38,760 nt of DNA from NCBI GenBank assembly GCA_050697155.1, contig JBOGZD010000011.1, forward strand, positions 1 through 38,760. The letters run 5' to 3'. The position numbers were made by a program, and so were the translations under genes. This stretch comes from JBOGZD01 sp050697155 (lineage in GTDB: Bacteria > Actinomycetota > Thermoleophilia > Solirubrobacterales > 70-9). Below the pieces are notes generated by a model. The model was not told the DNA's origin. It was given only the letters and a program-made list of their open reading frames with translations, and did no database searches. Shown in pieces: positions 1 to 9,491 of the stretch (position 1 is its first letter; each line of letters opens with the position of its first letter).

Positions 1-2
1 GC

Positions 3-797
3 CTCCCGCTCACGATCGGTGGGGCGATCGCGCGGGCTGTGCTGGCGGGCGTCGCCGCGGCCTCCTGGCGCGGGCGGATCGCGCTCGTGGCGGTGCTCGC
101 CGCGGTGCTCGCGGGCGGCTACTTCGGCTATCTGCGCGACTCTCCGCTGGTCGCGGTCACCGACGTCGAGGTGGTCGGCGTGCGCAGCGGCGACGACCCG
201 CGGCGGATCGTCGCCGAGCTCGACTCCGCCGCGCGCGAGATGACCACCCTCCACGTCGATCGCGAGCGGCTCGAGCGGATCGCCGCCGCCTTTCCCACGA
301 TCGAGTCCGTGAGCGTCGACCCGAACTTCCCCCACGGCCTGCGGATCGAGGTGACCGAGCACGAGCCGGCGCTGATCGCTCGCTCGGGCGGACAGGTGGT
401 CGCGATCGCCGCGGACGGCACCCTGCTCGCCGGAATCCAGCTGCCCGATGACAGCGCTCTGCCGACGCTCGAGCTCGCCGAGCCGCCGGCCGGCGACCGG
501 CTGGAGGGCACGCCGCTCGAGCAGGCGCTCGTCGTCGGCGCCGCTCCCGAGCCCCTGCGGCCGCTGATCGAGAAGGTCGGCCACTCGAACGATTTCGGGG
601 TCGAACTGGTGCTGCGGGGAGGGATCCCGGTGCGGTTCGGCACCGGCCTGCGCGCGGCGGAGAAGTGGCGGGCGGCCGCAGCGGTGCTCGCCGACGGCAA
701 GCTCGAGGCCCTCACCTACGTCGACGTGCGGGTCCCGGAGCGGCCCGCGGCGGGTGGCGCCGCCGCCAGCCTCGCTCCCACCGACCCTCCAGCCTGA
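3..797 (+). CDS. ftsQ: Cell-division protein FtsQ (5' end may lie outside window)
   Basis: FtsQ is a bitopic inner-membrane divisome protein that links early and late division proteins. The frame is open to the left edge. The first start codon inside the window is a GTG at 39, but FtsQ normally has a longer basic cytoplasmic tail, so the true start is probably upstream. A single membrane segment (VALVAVLAAVLAGGYFGY-like) lies about 24-42 residues from the edge. A POTRA domain follows, beginning around VAVTDVEVVGV and including FPTIESVSVDPNFPHGLRIE, and then the FtsQ/DivIB beta domain. The Ala/Pro-rich end is typical. It is followed by ftsZ in the same direction, the usual division-cluster order. 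Identity is firm; the start is not. Confidence 0.88.
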   Translation, partial: LPLTIGGAIARAVLAGVAAASWRGRIALVAVLAAVLAGGYFGYLRDSPLVAVTDVEVVGVRSGDDPRRIVAELDSAAREMTTLHVDRERLERIAAAFPTIESVSVDPNFPHGLRIEVTEHEPALIARSGGQVVAIAADGTLLAGIQLPDDSALPTLELAEPPAGDRLEGTPLEQALVVGAAPEPLRPLIEKVGHSNDFGVELVLRGGIPVRFGTGLRAAEKWRAAAAVLADGKLEALTYVDVRVPERPAAGGAAASLAPTDPPA

Positions 798-819
798 GTC
801 GAGGGTTCCGGCTTCCCGA

Positions 820-846
820 AAAGTCTCGATCCACGGTCGAGACTTT
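820..846. other. Perfect 10-bp hairpin between ftsQ and ftsZ
   Basis: AAAGTCTCGA (820-829) and TCGAGACTTT (837-846) are exact inverted repeats around a 7-nt loop, and pairing can continue outward with one bulge. The hairpin starts 23 bp after the ftsQ stop. There is no run of T on the 3' side, so it is not a classical intrinsic terminator. It could be a U-less terminator, an mRNA 3'-end stabiliser or a repeat-family member. The core GTCTCG/CGAGAC recurs in the hairpin at 22221-22243. Confidence 0.75.
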
Positions 847-885
847 CGCGATTGCACGATTCCATGCCGAGAACAGGGGGTTGGA

Positions 886-914
886 TTGACAGGGGCGGCT
901 CAATGCCCTACGGT
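886..914 (+). promoter_or_regulatory. Candidate sigma-A promoter of ftsZ
   Basis: A perfect -35 hexamer TTGACA (886-891), a 17-bp spacer and TACGGT (909-914, matching TAnnnT) fit the housekeeping consensus. Transcription would start near 920-922, giving ftsZ an untranslated leader of about 90 nt. This differs from most other genes here, whose -10 boxes abut the start codon. Confidence 0.65.
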
Positions 915-1009
915 CGCCTTCACGTCTAGGCTGCTAGTAGCGGAAAACGCTCAAGTCTGGCTTTAGCTCCGGACGAAACATTGGTCAACTGAGGAAAAGC
1001 AGCGAGAGC

Positions 1010-2095
1010 ATGGTCGAAAGCTCCTATCTCGCGGTGATCAAGGTCGTCGGCGCCGGCGGAGGCGGCACCAACGCCGTCAGCCGCATGGTCGACGCCGGGC
1101 TCAAGGGAGTCGAGTTCATCGCGATCAACACCGACGTGCAGGCCCTTCAGGCCTGCGAGGCCGACATCAAGCTCGCCGTCGGCCACCAGCTCACCCACGG
1201 GCTCGGCGCCGGCGCGAACCCCGAGATCGGCGCCGGCGCGGCGGCGGAGTCGCGCGACGACATCAAGGAGGCGCTCAAGGGCGCCGACATGGTCTTCGTC
1301 ACCGCCGGCGAGGGCGGCGGCACCGGCACCGGCGCCGCCCCGGTGATCGCCGAGATCGCCAAGGAGGAGATCGGCGCGCTCACGGTCGGGGTGGTCACCA
1401 AGCCGTTCGAGTTCGAGGGCAGCCGCCGGATGCAGCAGGCGCTCGACGGGATCGACAAGCTGCGGGCGAAGGTCGACACGCTGATCATCGTCCCCAACGA
1501 GAAGCTGCTCCAGGTCGTCGAGCGTCGCACCTCGGTCCAGGAGGCCTTCCGGATGGCCGACGACATCCTGCGCCAGGGCGTCCAGGGGATCACTGACCTG
1601 ATCACCACCCCGGGACAGATCAACCTCGACTTCGCCGACGTGCGCACGGTGATGTCGGACGCCGGCTCGGCGATGATGGGGATCGGCGCCGCCGCCGGGG
1701 AGAACCGGGCCCAGGAGGCGGCGAAGATGGCGATCTCCTCGCCGCTGATGGAGGAGTCGATCGAGGGCGCGACCGGGATGCTGCTCAACTTCACCGGCTC
1801 GGACGACCTCAACCTGTTCGAGGTCAACGAGGCCGCCGACATCGTGGTCTCGACCGCCGACAAGGGCGCCAACATCATCTTCGGCACCGTGATCGACGGA
1901 ACCCTGGGCGACGACGTCCGGGTGACCGTGATCGCGACCGGCTTCCAGGGCTTCGAGACCATGGCACGCAGCCCGATCCGGGTGCGCGAGCGCAGCCGCC
2001 GGCGCCAGGTCGGCCAGCTCGAAGACCGCGAGCTGCGCGAGCTCCAGGTCTCCGAGGACGAGATCGACGTCCCACCGTTCCTGCGCGACCGCTAG
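1010..2095 (+). CDS. ftsZ: Cell-division GTPase FtsZ
   Basis: FtsZ is the tubulin-like GTPase that polymerises into the Z-ring at midcell. Visible motifs are the N-terminal nucleotide-binding loop GAGGGGTNAVSRM (from about residue 14), NTDVQAL (40-46), the tubulin signature GGGTGTG (102-108) and the T7 synergy loop NLDFAD (205-210) with its catalytic Asp. A short linker leads to the conserved C-terminal peptide DEIDVPPFLRDR that binds partner proteins. At 361 residues it is complete, with a shorter linker than many actinomycete FtsZs. ATG 1010 follows a loose GAGG (991-994). The leader carries its own promoter (886-914). The stop overlaps the end of the minus-strand pseudogene. Confidence 0.97.
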   Translation: MVESSYLAVIKVVGAGGGGTNAVSRMVDAGLKGVEFIAINTDVQALQACEADIKLAVGHQLTHGLGAGANPEIGAGAAAESRDDIKEALKGADMVFVTAGEGGGTGTGAAPVIAEIAKEEIGALTVGVVTKPFEFEGSRRMQQALDGIDKLRAKVDTLIIVPNEKLLQVVERRTSVQEAFRMADDILRQGVQGITDLITTPGQINLDFADVRTVMSDAGSAMMGIGAAAGENRAQEAAKMAISSPLMEESIEGATGMLLNFTGSDDLNLFEVNEAADIVVSTADKGANIIFGTVIDGTLGDDVRVTVIATGFQGFETMARSPIRVRERSRRRQVGQLEDRELRELQVSEDEIDVPPFLRDR

Positions 2096-2490
2096 CGACG
2101 GGGCACTAAGTCGGCTTCGTGGCGAAGCCGTTCGGCTCGCCGGGCCGTGGCGCTGAGCTCGCGGTCGATCGGCCCTCCCATGACCAGGTGCTCGTCGAAC
2201 AGGGTCCACGTCCCACCGTGGGTCTTCGCGTTCAGGTCCCGCTCGCTAAGCGCGGCGCGCGCTGCGTAAAAGCATCGCGTAGTAGGCGACCCCGATCGCG
2301 ACGCTGAAGTCCCCGGCGTCGATCGAATGTCGGGCAGCGGACTCAGGCCCGGGCCGCTCCCCACGGGCGCGCGAGCCAAAGAGCCAGACCGATCGCAGCC
2401 GCTCGCGAGGCGCTCCCGAAGCACCTCGACGAACCGAGCGATCACGCGCCGCTCGTCGGCGGTGAGGCTGGTTTCGGCCAGGGCAGGCAC
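2092..2490 (-). pseudogene. Decayed MNT nucleotidyltransferase-HEPN toxin-antitoxin remnant
   Basis: Read on the minus strand from GTG 2490, the first frame gives TADERRVIARFVEVLRER, the start of an MNT nucleotidyltransferase (antitoxin/AMPylase). At about 2408 the homology moves to another frame, which reads RLRSVWLFGSRARGERPG with the catalytic GSxARG motif. That frame passes with no catalytic Asp pair straight into HEPN-like DAGDFSVAIGVAYYAM. At about 2272-2275 homology returns to the first frame as FYAARAALSERDL, AKTHGGTWTLFDEHLV and AERLRHEAD, which is typical HEPN (HepT-like). So an internal deletion joined the two genes and at least two frameshifts followed. No functional product is expected. 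The frames were read directly; the family assignment rests on motif recognition. The end overlaps the ftsZ stop. Confidence 0.8.
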
Positions 2491-2551
2491 AGGATCATTG
2501 TGCAGCGTCCCTCCGACGGTCGCCGGGCAATGAGCCGATAGCGTGCGTGTG

Positions 2552-3649
2552 GTGGAGGCCTCCGCAGCGCTTAGGCAGACGCCCCTTCATGATGAGCACG
2601 TCGCGGCGGGGGCGAAGCTGGTCCCGTTCGCCGGCTGGGAGATGCCGGTCTCCTACGACGGGGTGCGCGCCGAGCACCTCGCCGTTCGGTCTGCCTGCGG
2701 GGTCTTCGACGTCTCCCACATGGGGGAGATCGAGACCGAGGGCCCGCAGGCGGCGGAGCTGCTCCAGCGGCTGCTCTCAAACGACGTCGCCAGGCTCGAC
2801 GTCGGCGGCGCCCAGTACTCGGTCCTCTGCCGCGAGGACGGCGGCATCCTCGACGACCTGTTCACCTACCGGCTCGCCGCCGACCGCTACCTGACGGTCA
2901 CCAACGCCGCCAACCACGACCGCGACCTGGCCTGGTTTCGCGAGCACGCCGGCGGCTTCAGCGCCGAGGTCCGCGACCGGCTCGACGCGTACGCGATGCT
3001 CGCCGTTCAGGGGCCGGAGGCGCGGCGGATCGCCGGCGGCCTGTTCGCGGGTGAGCTCCCCGAGCGCATGCACGCGGCCCTAATCCCGGGTGCGGACTGG
3101 GCGAGCGGCGGCGAGGCGCTCGTCTGCGGCACCGGCTACACCGGCGAGGACGGGGTCGAGATCCTGGCCGAGCCCGAGCTCGCCGCGGGGCTGTGGCGCG
3201 CCGTGCTCGACGCCGGGGCGAAGCCCGCGGGGCTGGCGGCGCGCGACACCCTGCGGCTCGAGGTCTGCTTTCACCTCTATGGCAACGACATGGATGAGAC
3301 CCGCAACCCGATCGAGGCCGGGCTCGGCTGGTGCTGCAAGGAGGAGACGGGGTTCGTCGGTGCCGAGGCAGTTGGCTCCGGTCGCGCGTCGGGCACCGAG
3401 GAGCGCCTGGCCCCGTTCATGCTCACCGCCGCCGGGATCCCGCGCCAGGGAAACCCGGTACTCGCCGGGGGCGAGCGGGTCGGCGAGGTCACCAGCGGCA
3501 CGCTCTCGCCCTCGCTCGAGGTCGGGATCGGGATGGCCTACGTCCGCTCCGACCTCGCTGAGCCGGGGATCGAGATCGAGATCGACGTCCGCGGCCGCCA
3601 CCGCCCGGCGCGCATAGAGTCCCGTCCGCTCTATCGAAAGGAGGACTGA
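2552..3649 (+). CDS. gcvT: Aminomethyltransferase, glycine-cleavage T protein
   Basis: The T protein transfers the methylene group from the aminomethyl-lipoyl H protein to tetrahydrofolate and releases ammonia. The N-terminus LRQTPLHDEHVAAGAKLVPF and GWEMPVSYDG is the family hallmark, followed by GVFDVSHMGEIE, the folate-binding fold, and GEVTSGTLSPSLEVGIGMAYV near the C-terminus. Length is about 365 residues, normal for GcvT. In-frame GTG codons at 2543, 2549 and 2552 are all possible starts. I chose 2552 because TAGCGT (2539-2544) lies 7 nt before it, matching the leaderless spacing elsewhere in the window. It is the first gene of the gcv operon and ends 1 nt before gcvH. No glycine riboswitch is visible upstream. 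Confidence 0.95.
   Translation: MEASAALRQTPLHDEHVAAGAKLVPFAGWEMPVSYDGVRAEHLAVRSACGVFDVSHMGEIETEGPQAAELLQRLLSNDVARLDVGGAQYSVLCREDGGILDDLFTYRLAADRYLTVTNAANHDRDLAWFREHAGGFSAEVRDRLDAYAMLAVQGPEARRIAGGLFAGELPERMHAALIPGADWASGGEALVCGTGYTGEDGVEILAEPELAAGLWRAVLDAGAKPAGLAARDTLRLEVCFHLYGNDMDETRNPIEAGLGWCCKEETGFVGAEAVGSGRASGTEERLAPFMLTAAGIPRQGNPVLAGGERVGEVTSGTLSPSLEVGIGMAYVRSDLAEPGIEIEIDVRGRHRPARIESRPLYRKED
3637..3644 (+). promoter_or_regulatory. Strong Shine-Dalgarno fixing the TTG start of gcvH
   Basis: AAAGGAGG lies inside the 3' end of gcvT, 6 nt before TTG 3651. It is one of the few strong ribosome-binding sites in the window, and it decides that gcvH starts at the rare TTG codon. Confidence 0.8.
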
Positions 3650-3650
3650 G

Positions 3651-4049
3651 TTGGCCGACGAGAGCTATCCGGAGGAGTTGCGCTACCACCCCGAGCACGA
3701 TTGGGCGCGGATCGAGGGCGACGAGGCGACGTTCGGGATCACCTGGTACGCGCAGGACGCGCTCGGCGAGGTCGTCTTCTACGAGCCGCCCGAGGTCGGC
3801 GCCGAGGTGAAGAAGGACGGCGCATATGCCGAGGTCGAGTCGGTGAAGGCGGTCTCCGACGTCTACGCGCCGCTCTCGGGCGAGATCGTCGCGGTGAACG
3901 AGGTGCTCTCAGACAGCCCCGAGAGGATCAACGAGGATCCCTACGGAGAGGGATGGCTGGTCAGGGTGAAGCTCTCGGATCCCTCCGAGGCCGACGAGCT
4001 CATGGACGCGCCCGCATACCGCGAGCTGCTCGCGACAGACGAGCGCTGA
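3651..4049 (+). CDS. gcvH: Glycine-cleavage H protein (lipoyl carrier)
   Basis: The H protein carries the lipoyl arm that shuttles the aminomethyl intermediate between the P, T and L proteins. The motif EVESVKAVSDVYAPLSGEI contains the lipoylation lysine at residue 66. The N-terminus YPEELRYHPEHDWAR and the C-terminal YGEGWLVRVKLSDPSE are typical. At 132 residues it is full length. The TTG start is supported by AAAGGAGG 6 nt upstream. It sits directly after gcvT and upstream of the two P-protein subunits, so it is co-transcribed with the system. Confidence 0.95.
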   Translation: MADESYPEELRYHPEHDWARIEGDEATFGITWYAQDALGEVVFYEPPEVGAEVKKDGAYAEVESVKAVSDVYAPLSGEIVAVNEVLSDSPERINEDPYGEGWLVRVKLSDPSEADELMDAPAYRELLATDER

Positions 4050-4113
4050 CTCGCTACGCCCTCGTCACGCTCGGCGCCTGTTTCGCGCGGCATCGGGTGC
4101 GACAATCGGGATC

Positions 4114-4503
4114 GTGCCCGAGCCCAGCGAACAAGGTTCCTCTCCAGGTCAGGAGAAGGCGCTCCGCGCGCTGATCGCTCACATCGACGCCGGCGACGCA
4201 CGTGCCGGGGAGCGCCACCGCGCGCTGATCGCTCGCATCGACGCCGGCGACGCACGTGCCGAGGAGCGCCACCGGGCGCTGATGGAGCGCCACGAGGAGC
4301 TGAAGCGCGAAGGCGCCGAGCGCCATCGCGCGCTGATGGAGCGGCATCGGCGCGGCGAGCGGATCTTCGTCGAGGCGTTTGGCGACATCGACGCGAGCAT
4401 CCAGCGGAACACCTATCGCCTCGACGACATGGGAGAGGCGATCCGCGCCGACACCCGCGCGGTGCTCTCGGTGCTCGACCGGCTCGAGCCACCATCGGGC
4501 TGA
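4114..4503 (+). CDS. Small repetitive coiled-coil protein, function unknown
   Basis: I do not recognise a family. The 129-residue product is highly charged and looks alpha-helical and coiled-coil throughout. Residues about 18-53 are two copies of an 18-residue unit (ALIAHIDAGDARAGERHR and ALIARIDAGDARAEERHR). Degenerate ALMERH-type copies follow, and the C-terminus (FGDIDASIQRNTYRLDDM) is non-repetitive. No signal peptide, membrane segment or catalytic motif is visible. The GTG start has GACAAT (4101-4106) 7 nt upstream and no Shine-Dalgarno, suggesting a leaderless transcript. It sits between gcvH and gcvPA but nothing ties it to glycine cleavage. It is probably real, since codon use matches the neighbours and the region between gcvH and gcvPA is otherwise empty. 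Confidence 0.65.
   Translation: MPEPSEQGSSPGQEKALRALIAHIDAGDARAGERHRALIARIDAGDARAEERHRALMERHEELKREGAERHRALMERHRRGERIFVEAFGDIDASIQRNTYRLDDMGEAIRADTRAVLSVLDRLEPPSG
4165..4272 (+). repeat. Two tandem 54-bp repeats in the coiled-coil gene
   Basis: Copies at 4165-4218 and 4219-4272 differ at only two bases. A third, diverged partial copy starts at 4273. The period is 54 bp (18 codons), so expansion or contraction keeps the frame. The near identity implies recent duplication or active homogenisation. Confidence 0.85.
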
Positions 4504-4510
4504 GGTCTCG

Positions 4511-4528
4511 GCGGTCCCGCGGGACCGC
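4511..4528. promoter_or_regulatory. Perfect 18-bp palindrome upstream of gcvPA
   Basis: GCGGTCCCG and CGGGACCGC form an uninterrupted palindrome ending 4 bp before the -10-like TAACCT (4533-4538) of gcvPA. It therefore covers the expected -35 to -10 spacer. It could be an operator, or a short hairpin at the end of the preceding gene. No known regulator consensus was recognised. Confidence 0.5.
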
Positions 4529-4545
4529 GCTCTAACCTGCCCGGG

Positions 4546-5966
<1,421 letters not shown>

Positions 5967-5970
<4 letters not shown>

Positions 5971-7517
5971 CGCCCGCGCCTCCCCCCTCGGTGCCCCCGA
6001 CGGACGCTCTTACCCCGACCCCGCAACAGCGCGAGCAGGTGCTGACGATCTACGAGCGCAGCGTCCCGGGCCGCCGCGCCGCAACGCTCCCGGCCACCGA
6101 CGTTCCGGAGACCCCGCTCGGCGACCTGATCCCCTCGAAGCTCCTCCGCCCGCAAGGACCCCAGCTCCCCGAGGTCTCGGAGCCCGAGATCGTCCGCCAC
6201 TACAACCGCATCTCGCGGCGCAACTTCGACCTCGACACCGGGCCGTACCCGCTCGGCTCGTGCACGATGAAGCACAACCCGCGGATCAACGAGCGGGTCG
6301 CGGCGCTCCCGGGCCACGCGCGGCTGCACCCGGCTCAGCACCCGCGACGGGCCCAGGGGGCGCTCGAGCTGATGTGGCGGCTCGAGCGGGCGCTGGCCGA
6401 GCTCACCGGTCTGCCGCATGTCTCGCTGCAGCCGTCCGCAGGCTCGCACGGGGAGCTCGCCGGGCTGCTGCTCACCCGCGCGTACCACGAGGATCGCGGC
6501 GAGCAGCGCACGAAGGTGCTCACGCCCGACACCGCCCACGGCACCAACCCGGCGACGGTGACGATGGCCGGCTACGAGGCCGTCAAGGTCGCGACCGACG
6601 AGCGCGGCGGCGTCGACGTCGACGATCTGCGGGCGAAGGCCGACGACAAGGTCGCCTGCCTGATGCTCACCAACCCGAACACGCTCGGGCTGTTCGACGA
6701 GAACATCACGGAGATCGCTCGCATCGTCCACGGGGTCGGCGGCACGCTCTACTACGACGGCGCCAACCTGAACGCGATCATGGGCTGGACGAGGCCGGGA
6801 GACATGGGCTTCGACATCGTCCATCTCAACCTGCACAAGTCGTTCTCCCAGCCCCACGGGGGCGGCGGCCCGGGAGCCGGCCCGATCGCGGTGTCGGAGC
6901 GGATCGAGCCCTACCTGCCCGTCCCGCGGATCGTCCGCAGCGAGGGAGCGAACGGGCCGCGGCCGAGCTTCGACCTGGACCACGGCGCCGAGAAGTCGAT
7001 CGGCCGGCTGCGCGGCTTCGCGGGCAACTTCGGCGTCTTCGTCCGTGCCTACGCCTACATCGCCAGCCTCGGCGGGGACGGGCTGCGGGAGGCGTCGGAG
7101 ACAGCGGTCCTGAACGCCAACTACCTGCTCGCGCGCTTGCGCGAGGGCCGGGCAGGCCGCTACCTGCCGCTCGCCTTCGAGCGCCGCTGCATGCACGAGT
7201 TCGTCCTCTCCGGCGCCCCTGCGAAGCGCGAGCTCGAGACGAAGACCCTCGACGTCGCCAAGCGATTGCTGGACTTCGGCTTCCACCCGCCGACGATCTA
7301 CTTCCCGCTGCTCGTCGACGAGGCGCTTATGTTCGAGCCGACCGAGACCGAGACGCGCGAGTCGCTCGACGCGCTCGCCGATGCGATCGAGGAGATCCTC
7401 GCCGAGGCCGAGCGCGACCCATCGATTCCCCAGGGCGCTCCATATACGACGCCCGTCCGCCGCCTCGACGAGGCGGCGGCGAGCCGGCGACCGACGCTCC
7501 GCCAGCCGCTCGAGTAG
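5967..7517 (+). CDS. gcvPB: Glycine dehydrogenase (decarboxylating) subunit 2
   Basis: This is the PLP-binding half of the P protein. The Schiff-base lysine is K291 in HLNLHKSFSQPHGGGGPG, a signature of the family. Other hallmarks are LGSCTMKHNPRINE (about 96-109), SLQPSAGSHGELAGLL (about 153-168), DTAHGTNPATVTMAGY (188-203) and TNPNTLGLFDENI. At 516 residues it is full length, with a Pro-rich N-terminal extension of about 20 residues. It overlaps gcvPA by 4 bp (ATGA) and is the last gene of the gcv operon. The dihydrolipoamide dehydrogenase (L protein) is not in this window. Confidence 0.96.
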
Positions 7518-7530
7518 CGCGGGGCCGTCC

Positions 7531-7893
7531 CTATGCCGCGCGGCGGCGCAGGGTGCGGGCCGGCCCGTCCGCGTGCGCCGGCGTCCGGGCGATCACCCGC
7601 AGCGGCTTCGCTGCGGCGCGCAGCTGCTCGGCGCGGGCGCGCAGCAGCGCCGCGATCTCGGTCGTGCGGTGAAACGGGTCGGCGATCAGCTCGCGGCCGT
7701 CGACCGCGAACGCGGCCCGCGGCTCGCCCTCCTGCTCGGCGAGCAGCAAGCGCCCGTCGGGCACCCGGGCGGAGTCGAGCTGGGCGAGCTTGATCAGCGC
7801 CGACCGGTCGGCGTAGGTCGCCTCCCGGATCGTCACCGAAGCCGCCCGGCTGGAGTCGAATGTGTGACGAAGTGAGACTGATTTGATTGACAT
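7531..7893 (-). CDS. Conserved small protein, function unknown
   Basis: This 120-residue protein has a core that reads SVTIREATYADRSALIKLAQ, then a predicted strand (GRLLLAEQEGEPRAAFAVDG) and a helix (TEIAALLRARAEQLR). The start resembles the first beta-alpha unit of GNAT acetyltransferases, but the acetyl-CoA loop is absent, so a truncated GNAT-like fold is the most I would say. I recall similar short proteins from actinomycetes but assign no function. ATG 7893 is preceded by a GGGGGAC ribosome-binding site. It is transcribed divergently from the MocR regulator across 89 bp and is therefore a candidate target. It ends 13 bp from gcvPB, convergently. Confidence 0.7.
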   Translation of the reverse strand: MSIKSVSLRHTFDSSRAASVTIREATYADRSALIKLAQLDSARVPDGRLLLAEQEGEPRAAFAVDGRELIADPFHRTTEIAALLRARAEQLRAAAKPLRVIARTPAHADGPARTLRRRAA

Positions 7894-7982
7894 TGTGCGT
7901 CCCCCGGGGTAATAATCTGTCGCACAGAGCGACTGATCTATGTCGTATGTACGACGATACAAGCCCAACGGAGGCGCTGTCA
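7894..7982. promoter_or_regulatory. Divergent control region with candidate MocR operators
   Basis: Two inverted repeats lie between the divergent genes: GTCGC-acaga-GCGAC (7919-7933) and GTCGT-atgt-ACGAC (7942-7955). Both share the half-site GTCG(C/T), and their centres are about 22 bp apart (two helical turns), as expected for side-by-side binding of a dimeric regulator. A TATTAC -10 candidate for the minus gene sits nearby. GGAGG at 7970-7974 is the ribosome-binding site for ATG 7983. The binding role is inferred from position and symmetry. Confidence 0.55.
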
Positions 7983-9491
7983 ATGTCATACAAAGCTCAA
8001 TTGTCTGACCTCGACCGGAGCAGCGAGCGGTCGCTGACCCAGCAGCTCGTGGACGCGATCGCCGCGGCGATCGAGAGCGGCGAGCTGCGGCCCGAGGAGA
8101 AGCTCCCACCGACCCGCGAGCTCGCGGAGCTTGCCGGCGTCAACCATCTGACGGCGGTGCGGGCCTACCGCCGTCTGCGCGAGCTCGGACTGGTCACCGC
8201 CCACGTCGGCCGCGGCACCTTCGTCCGCGGCACCGGTCGCCCGCCGGAGTCGAGCGTCGTGAGCGACTCGATCGCCTGGCAGCGTTACGCGCTGCCCGAG
8301 TACGAGCCGACCTACGGCGACCAGGTGCTCGCCGAGATGCACCGCCAGGCGACCGCCGAGCACCTGATCCCGCTCTCGGTCGGCTACCCGTCGGCGAGCC
8401 TGTTCCCGATCGAGGAGATTCGCGAGGCGACCGGCGCGGTGCTGCACGAGCATCCCGAGCGAGCGCTCCAGTACTCCGACGTCCAGGGCGTGCCCGAGCT
8501 GCGCGAGCAGATCGCCGCGCTGTCGGCGCAGCGAGGCTCGCCGGAGGACATCCGCGACATCGTCTGCACCACCGGCGCAAGCCAGGCTCTGACCCTCGCC
8601 ACCCGGGCGATCGTTCGCCCCGGCGACGCGGTCGCCTGCGAGGACCCGAGCTTCATGTCCGTGCTCCGGGCGCTGCGCACCCAGGCCGACGTCCGCGTGG
8701 TCGGCGTGCCGGTCGACGAGGACGGGCTCGACGTCGACGCGCTCGAGGCGCTGCTGGCGCGCAACGAGATTCGCATGCTCGCGATCCAGCCCAGGCTGCA
8801 CAACCCCACCGGCCGCGACCTCTCGCCCGAGCGACGCGAGCGATTGCTGGCGCTGGTCCGCCGGCACGGCTTCTTCGTGATCGAGGACGGCATCTACGCT
8901 GACCTGCGCTTCGAGGGCGAGTCGCCGCCCTCGCTGCGCTCGGAGGCCCCCGCGCACGTCATCTACTGCGACTCGCTCTCGAAGACGGTCGGCGGCGGAC
9001 TGCGCGCCGGGTGGGTGGCGGCGAGCGGTCCGATCCTCGACCGGATCGTGGTCGAGAAGCGAGGCGACGACATCCACAGCCCGAGCCTGACCCAGCTCAC
9101 GGTTGCTCGCTATTTGGGGAGTGGCGCCTACGCCGGCCAGGCCGAGCGCGCCCGTCGCTTCTACCGCGAGCAGAGCGAGCACATGATCGAGGCGGTCGAG
9201 GACGAGCTAGGCTCGATCGCGACCTGGATCGAGCCGCTCGGCGGCGGCCACCTCTGGGTCACCCTCGACCTCTCGCTCGACGAGCGCGAGCTCGCCGACG
9301 AGGCGCTGCGCGAGGGCGTCGCCTACGCTCCCGGCGGCGCGATGCGCATCGAGCGCAGCCGCGACCTCTCGCTGCGCCTCTCCTACGGCTACCTCGACCC
9401 CGACCAGATGCGCGAGGGGGTGCGCCGCTTCGCCGCCGCCGTCGAGCGCGTCCGCGCCCGCGCCCCGCGTGCGGAGGCCATCCCGGTCTAG
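7983..9491 (+). CDS. MocR-type GntR regulator with aminotransferase domain
   Basis: MocR regulators join a GntR winged-helix DNA-binding domain to a fold-type I aminotransferase-like domain that binds PLP as an effector sensor. The winged helix spans about residues 14-82 (SLTQQLVDAIAAAIESGELR, LPPTRELAELAGVNHLTAVRAYRRL, VTAHVGRGTFV). The PLP domain follows, with the likely Schiff-base lysine K334 in YCDSLSKTVGGGLRAGW and the Asn/Tyr region QPRLHNPTGRDLSPERR. I chose ATG 7983 (502 residues) because GGAGG lies 8 nt upstream; ATG 7947 is an alternative. It may autoregulate and control the divergent small gene. The effector is unknown. A bona fide aminotransferase cannot be excluded, but the DNA-binding domain argues for a regulator. 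Confidence 0.9.
   Translation: MSYKAQLSDLDRSSERSLTQQLVDAIAAAIESGELRPEEKLPPTRELAELAGVNHLTAVRAYRRLRELGLVTAHVGRGTFVRGTGRPPESSVVSDSIAWQRYALPEYEPTYGDQVLAEMHRQATAEHLIPLSVGYPSASLFPIEEIREATGAVLHEHPERALQYSDVQGVPELREQIAALSAQRGSPEDIRDIVCTTGASQALTLATRAIVRPGDAVACEDPSFMSVLRALRTQADVRVVGVPVDEDGLDVDALEALLARNEIRMLAIQPRLHNPTGRDLSPERRERLLALVRRHGFFVIEDGIYADLRFEGESPPSLRSEAPAHVIYCDSLSKTVGGGLRAGWVAASGPILDRIVVEKRGDDIHSPSLTQLTVARYLGSGAYAGQAERARRFYREQSEHMIEAVEDELGSIATWIEPLGGGHLWVTLDLSLDERELADEALREGVAYAPGGAMRIERSRDLSLRLSYGYLDPDQMREGVRRFAAAVERVRARAPRAEAIPV

Noticed and set aside
926..2209. Long minus-strand frame opposite ftsZ
   Set aside because: Antisense shadow of ftsZ with a His/Asp/Arg/Leu-rich translation and no recognisable domain.
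2491..2551. Possible glycine riboswitch before gcvT
   Set aside because: Only about 60 bp lie between the pseudogene and gcvT, and the conserved glycine-aptamer core is not recognisable there.
4165..4290. CRISPR-like repeats
   Set aside because: The repeats are directly abutting 54-bp units in frame within an ORF, with no spacers.
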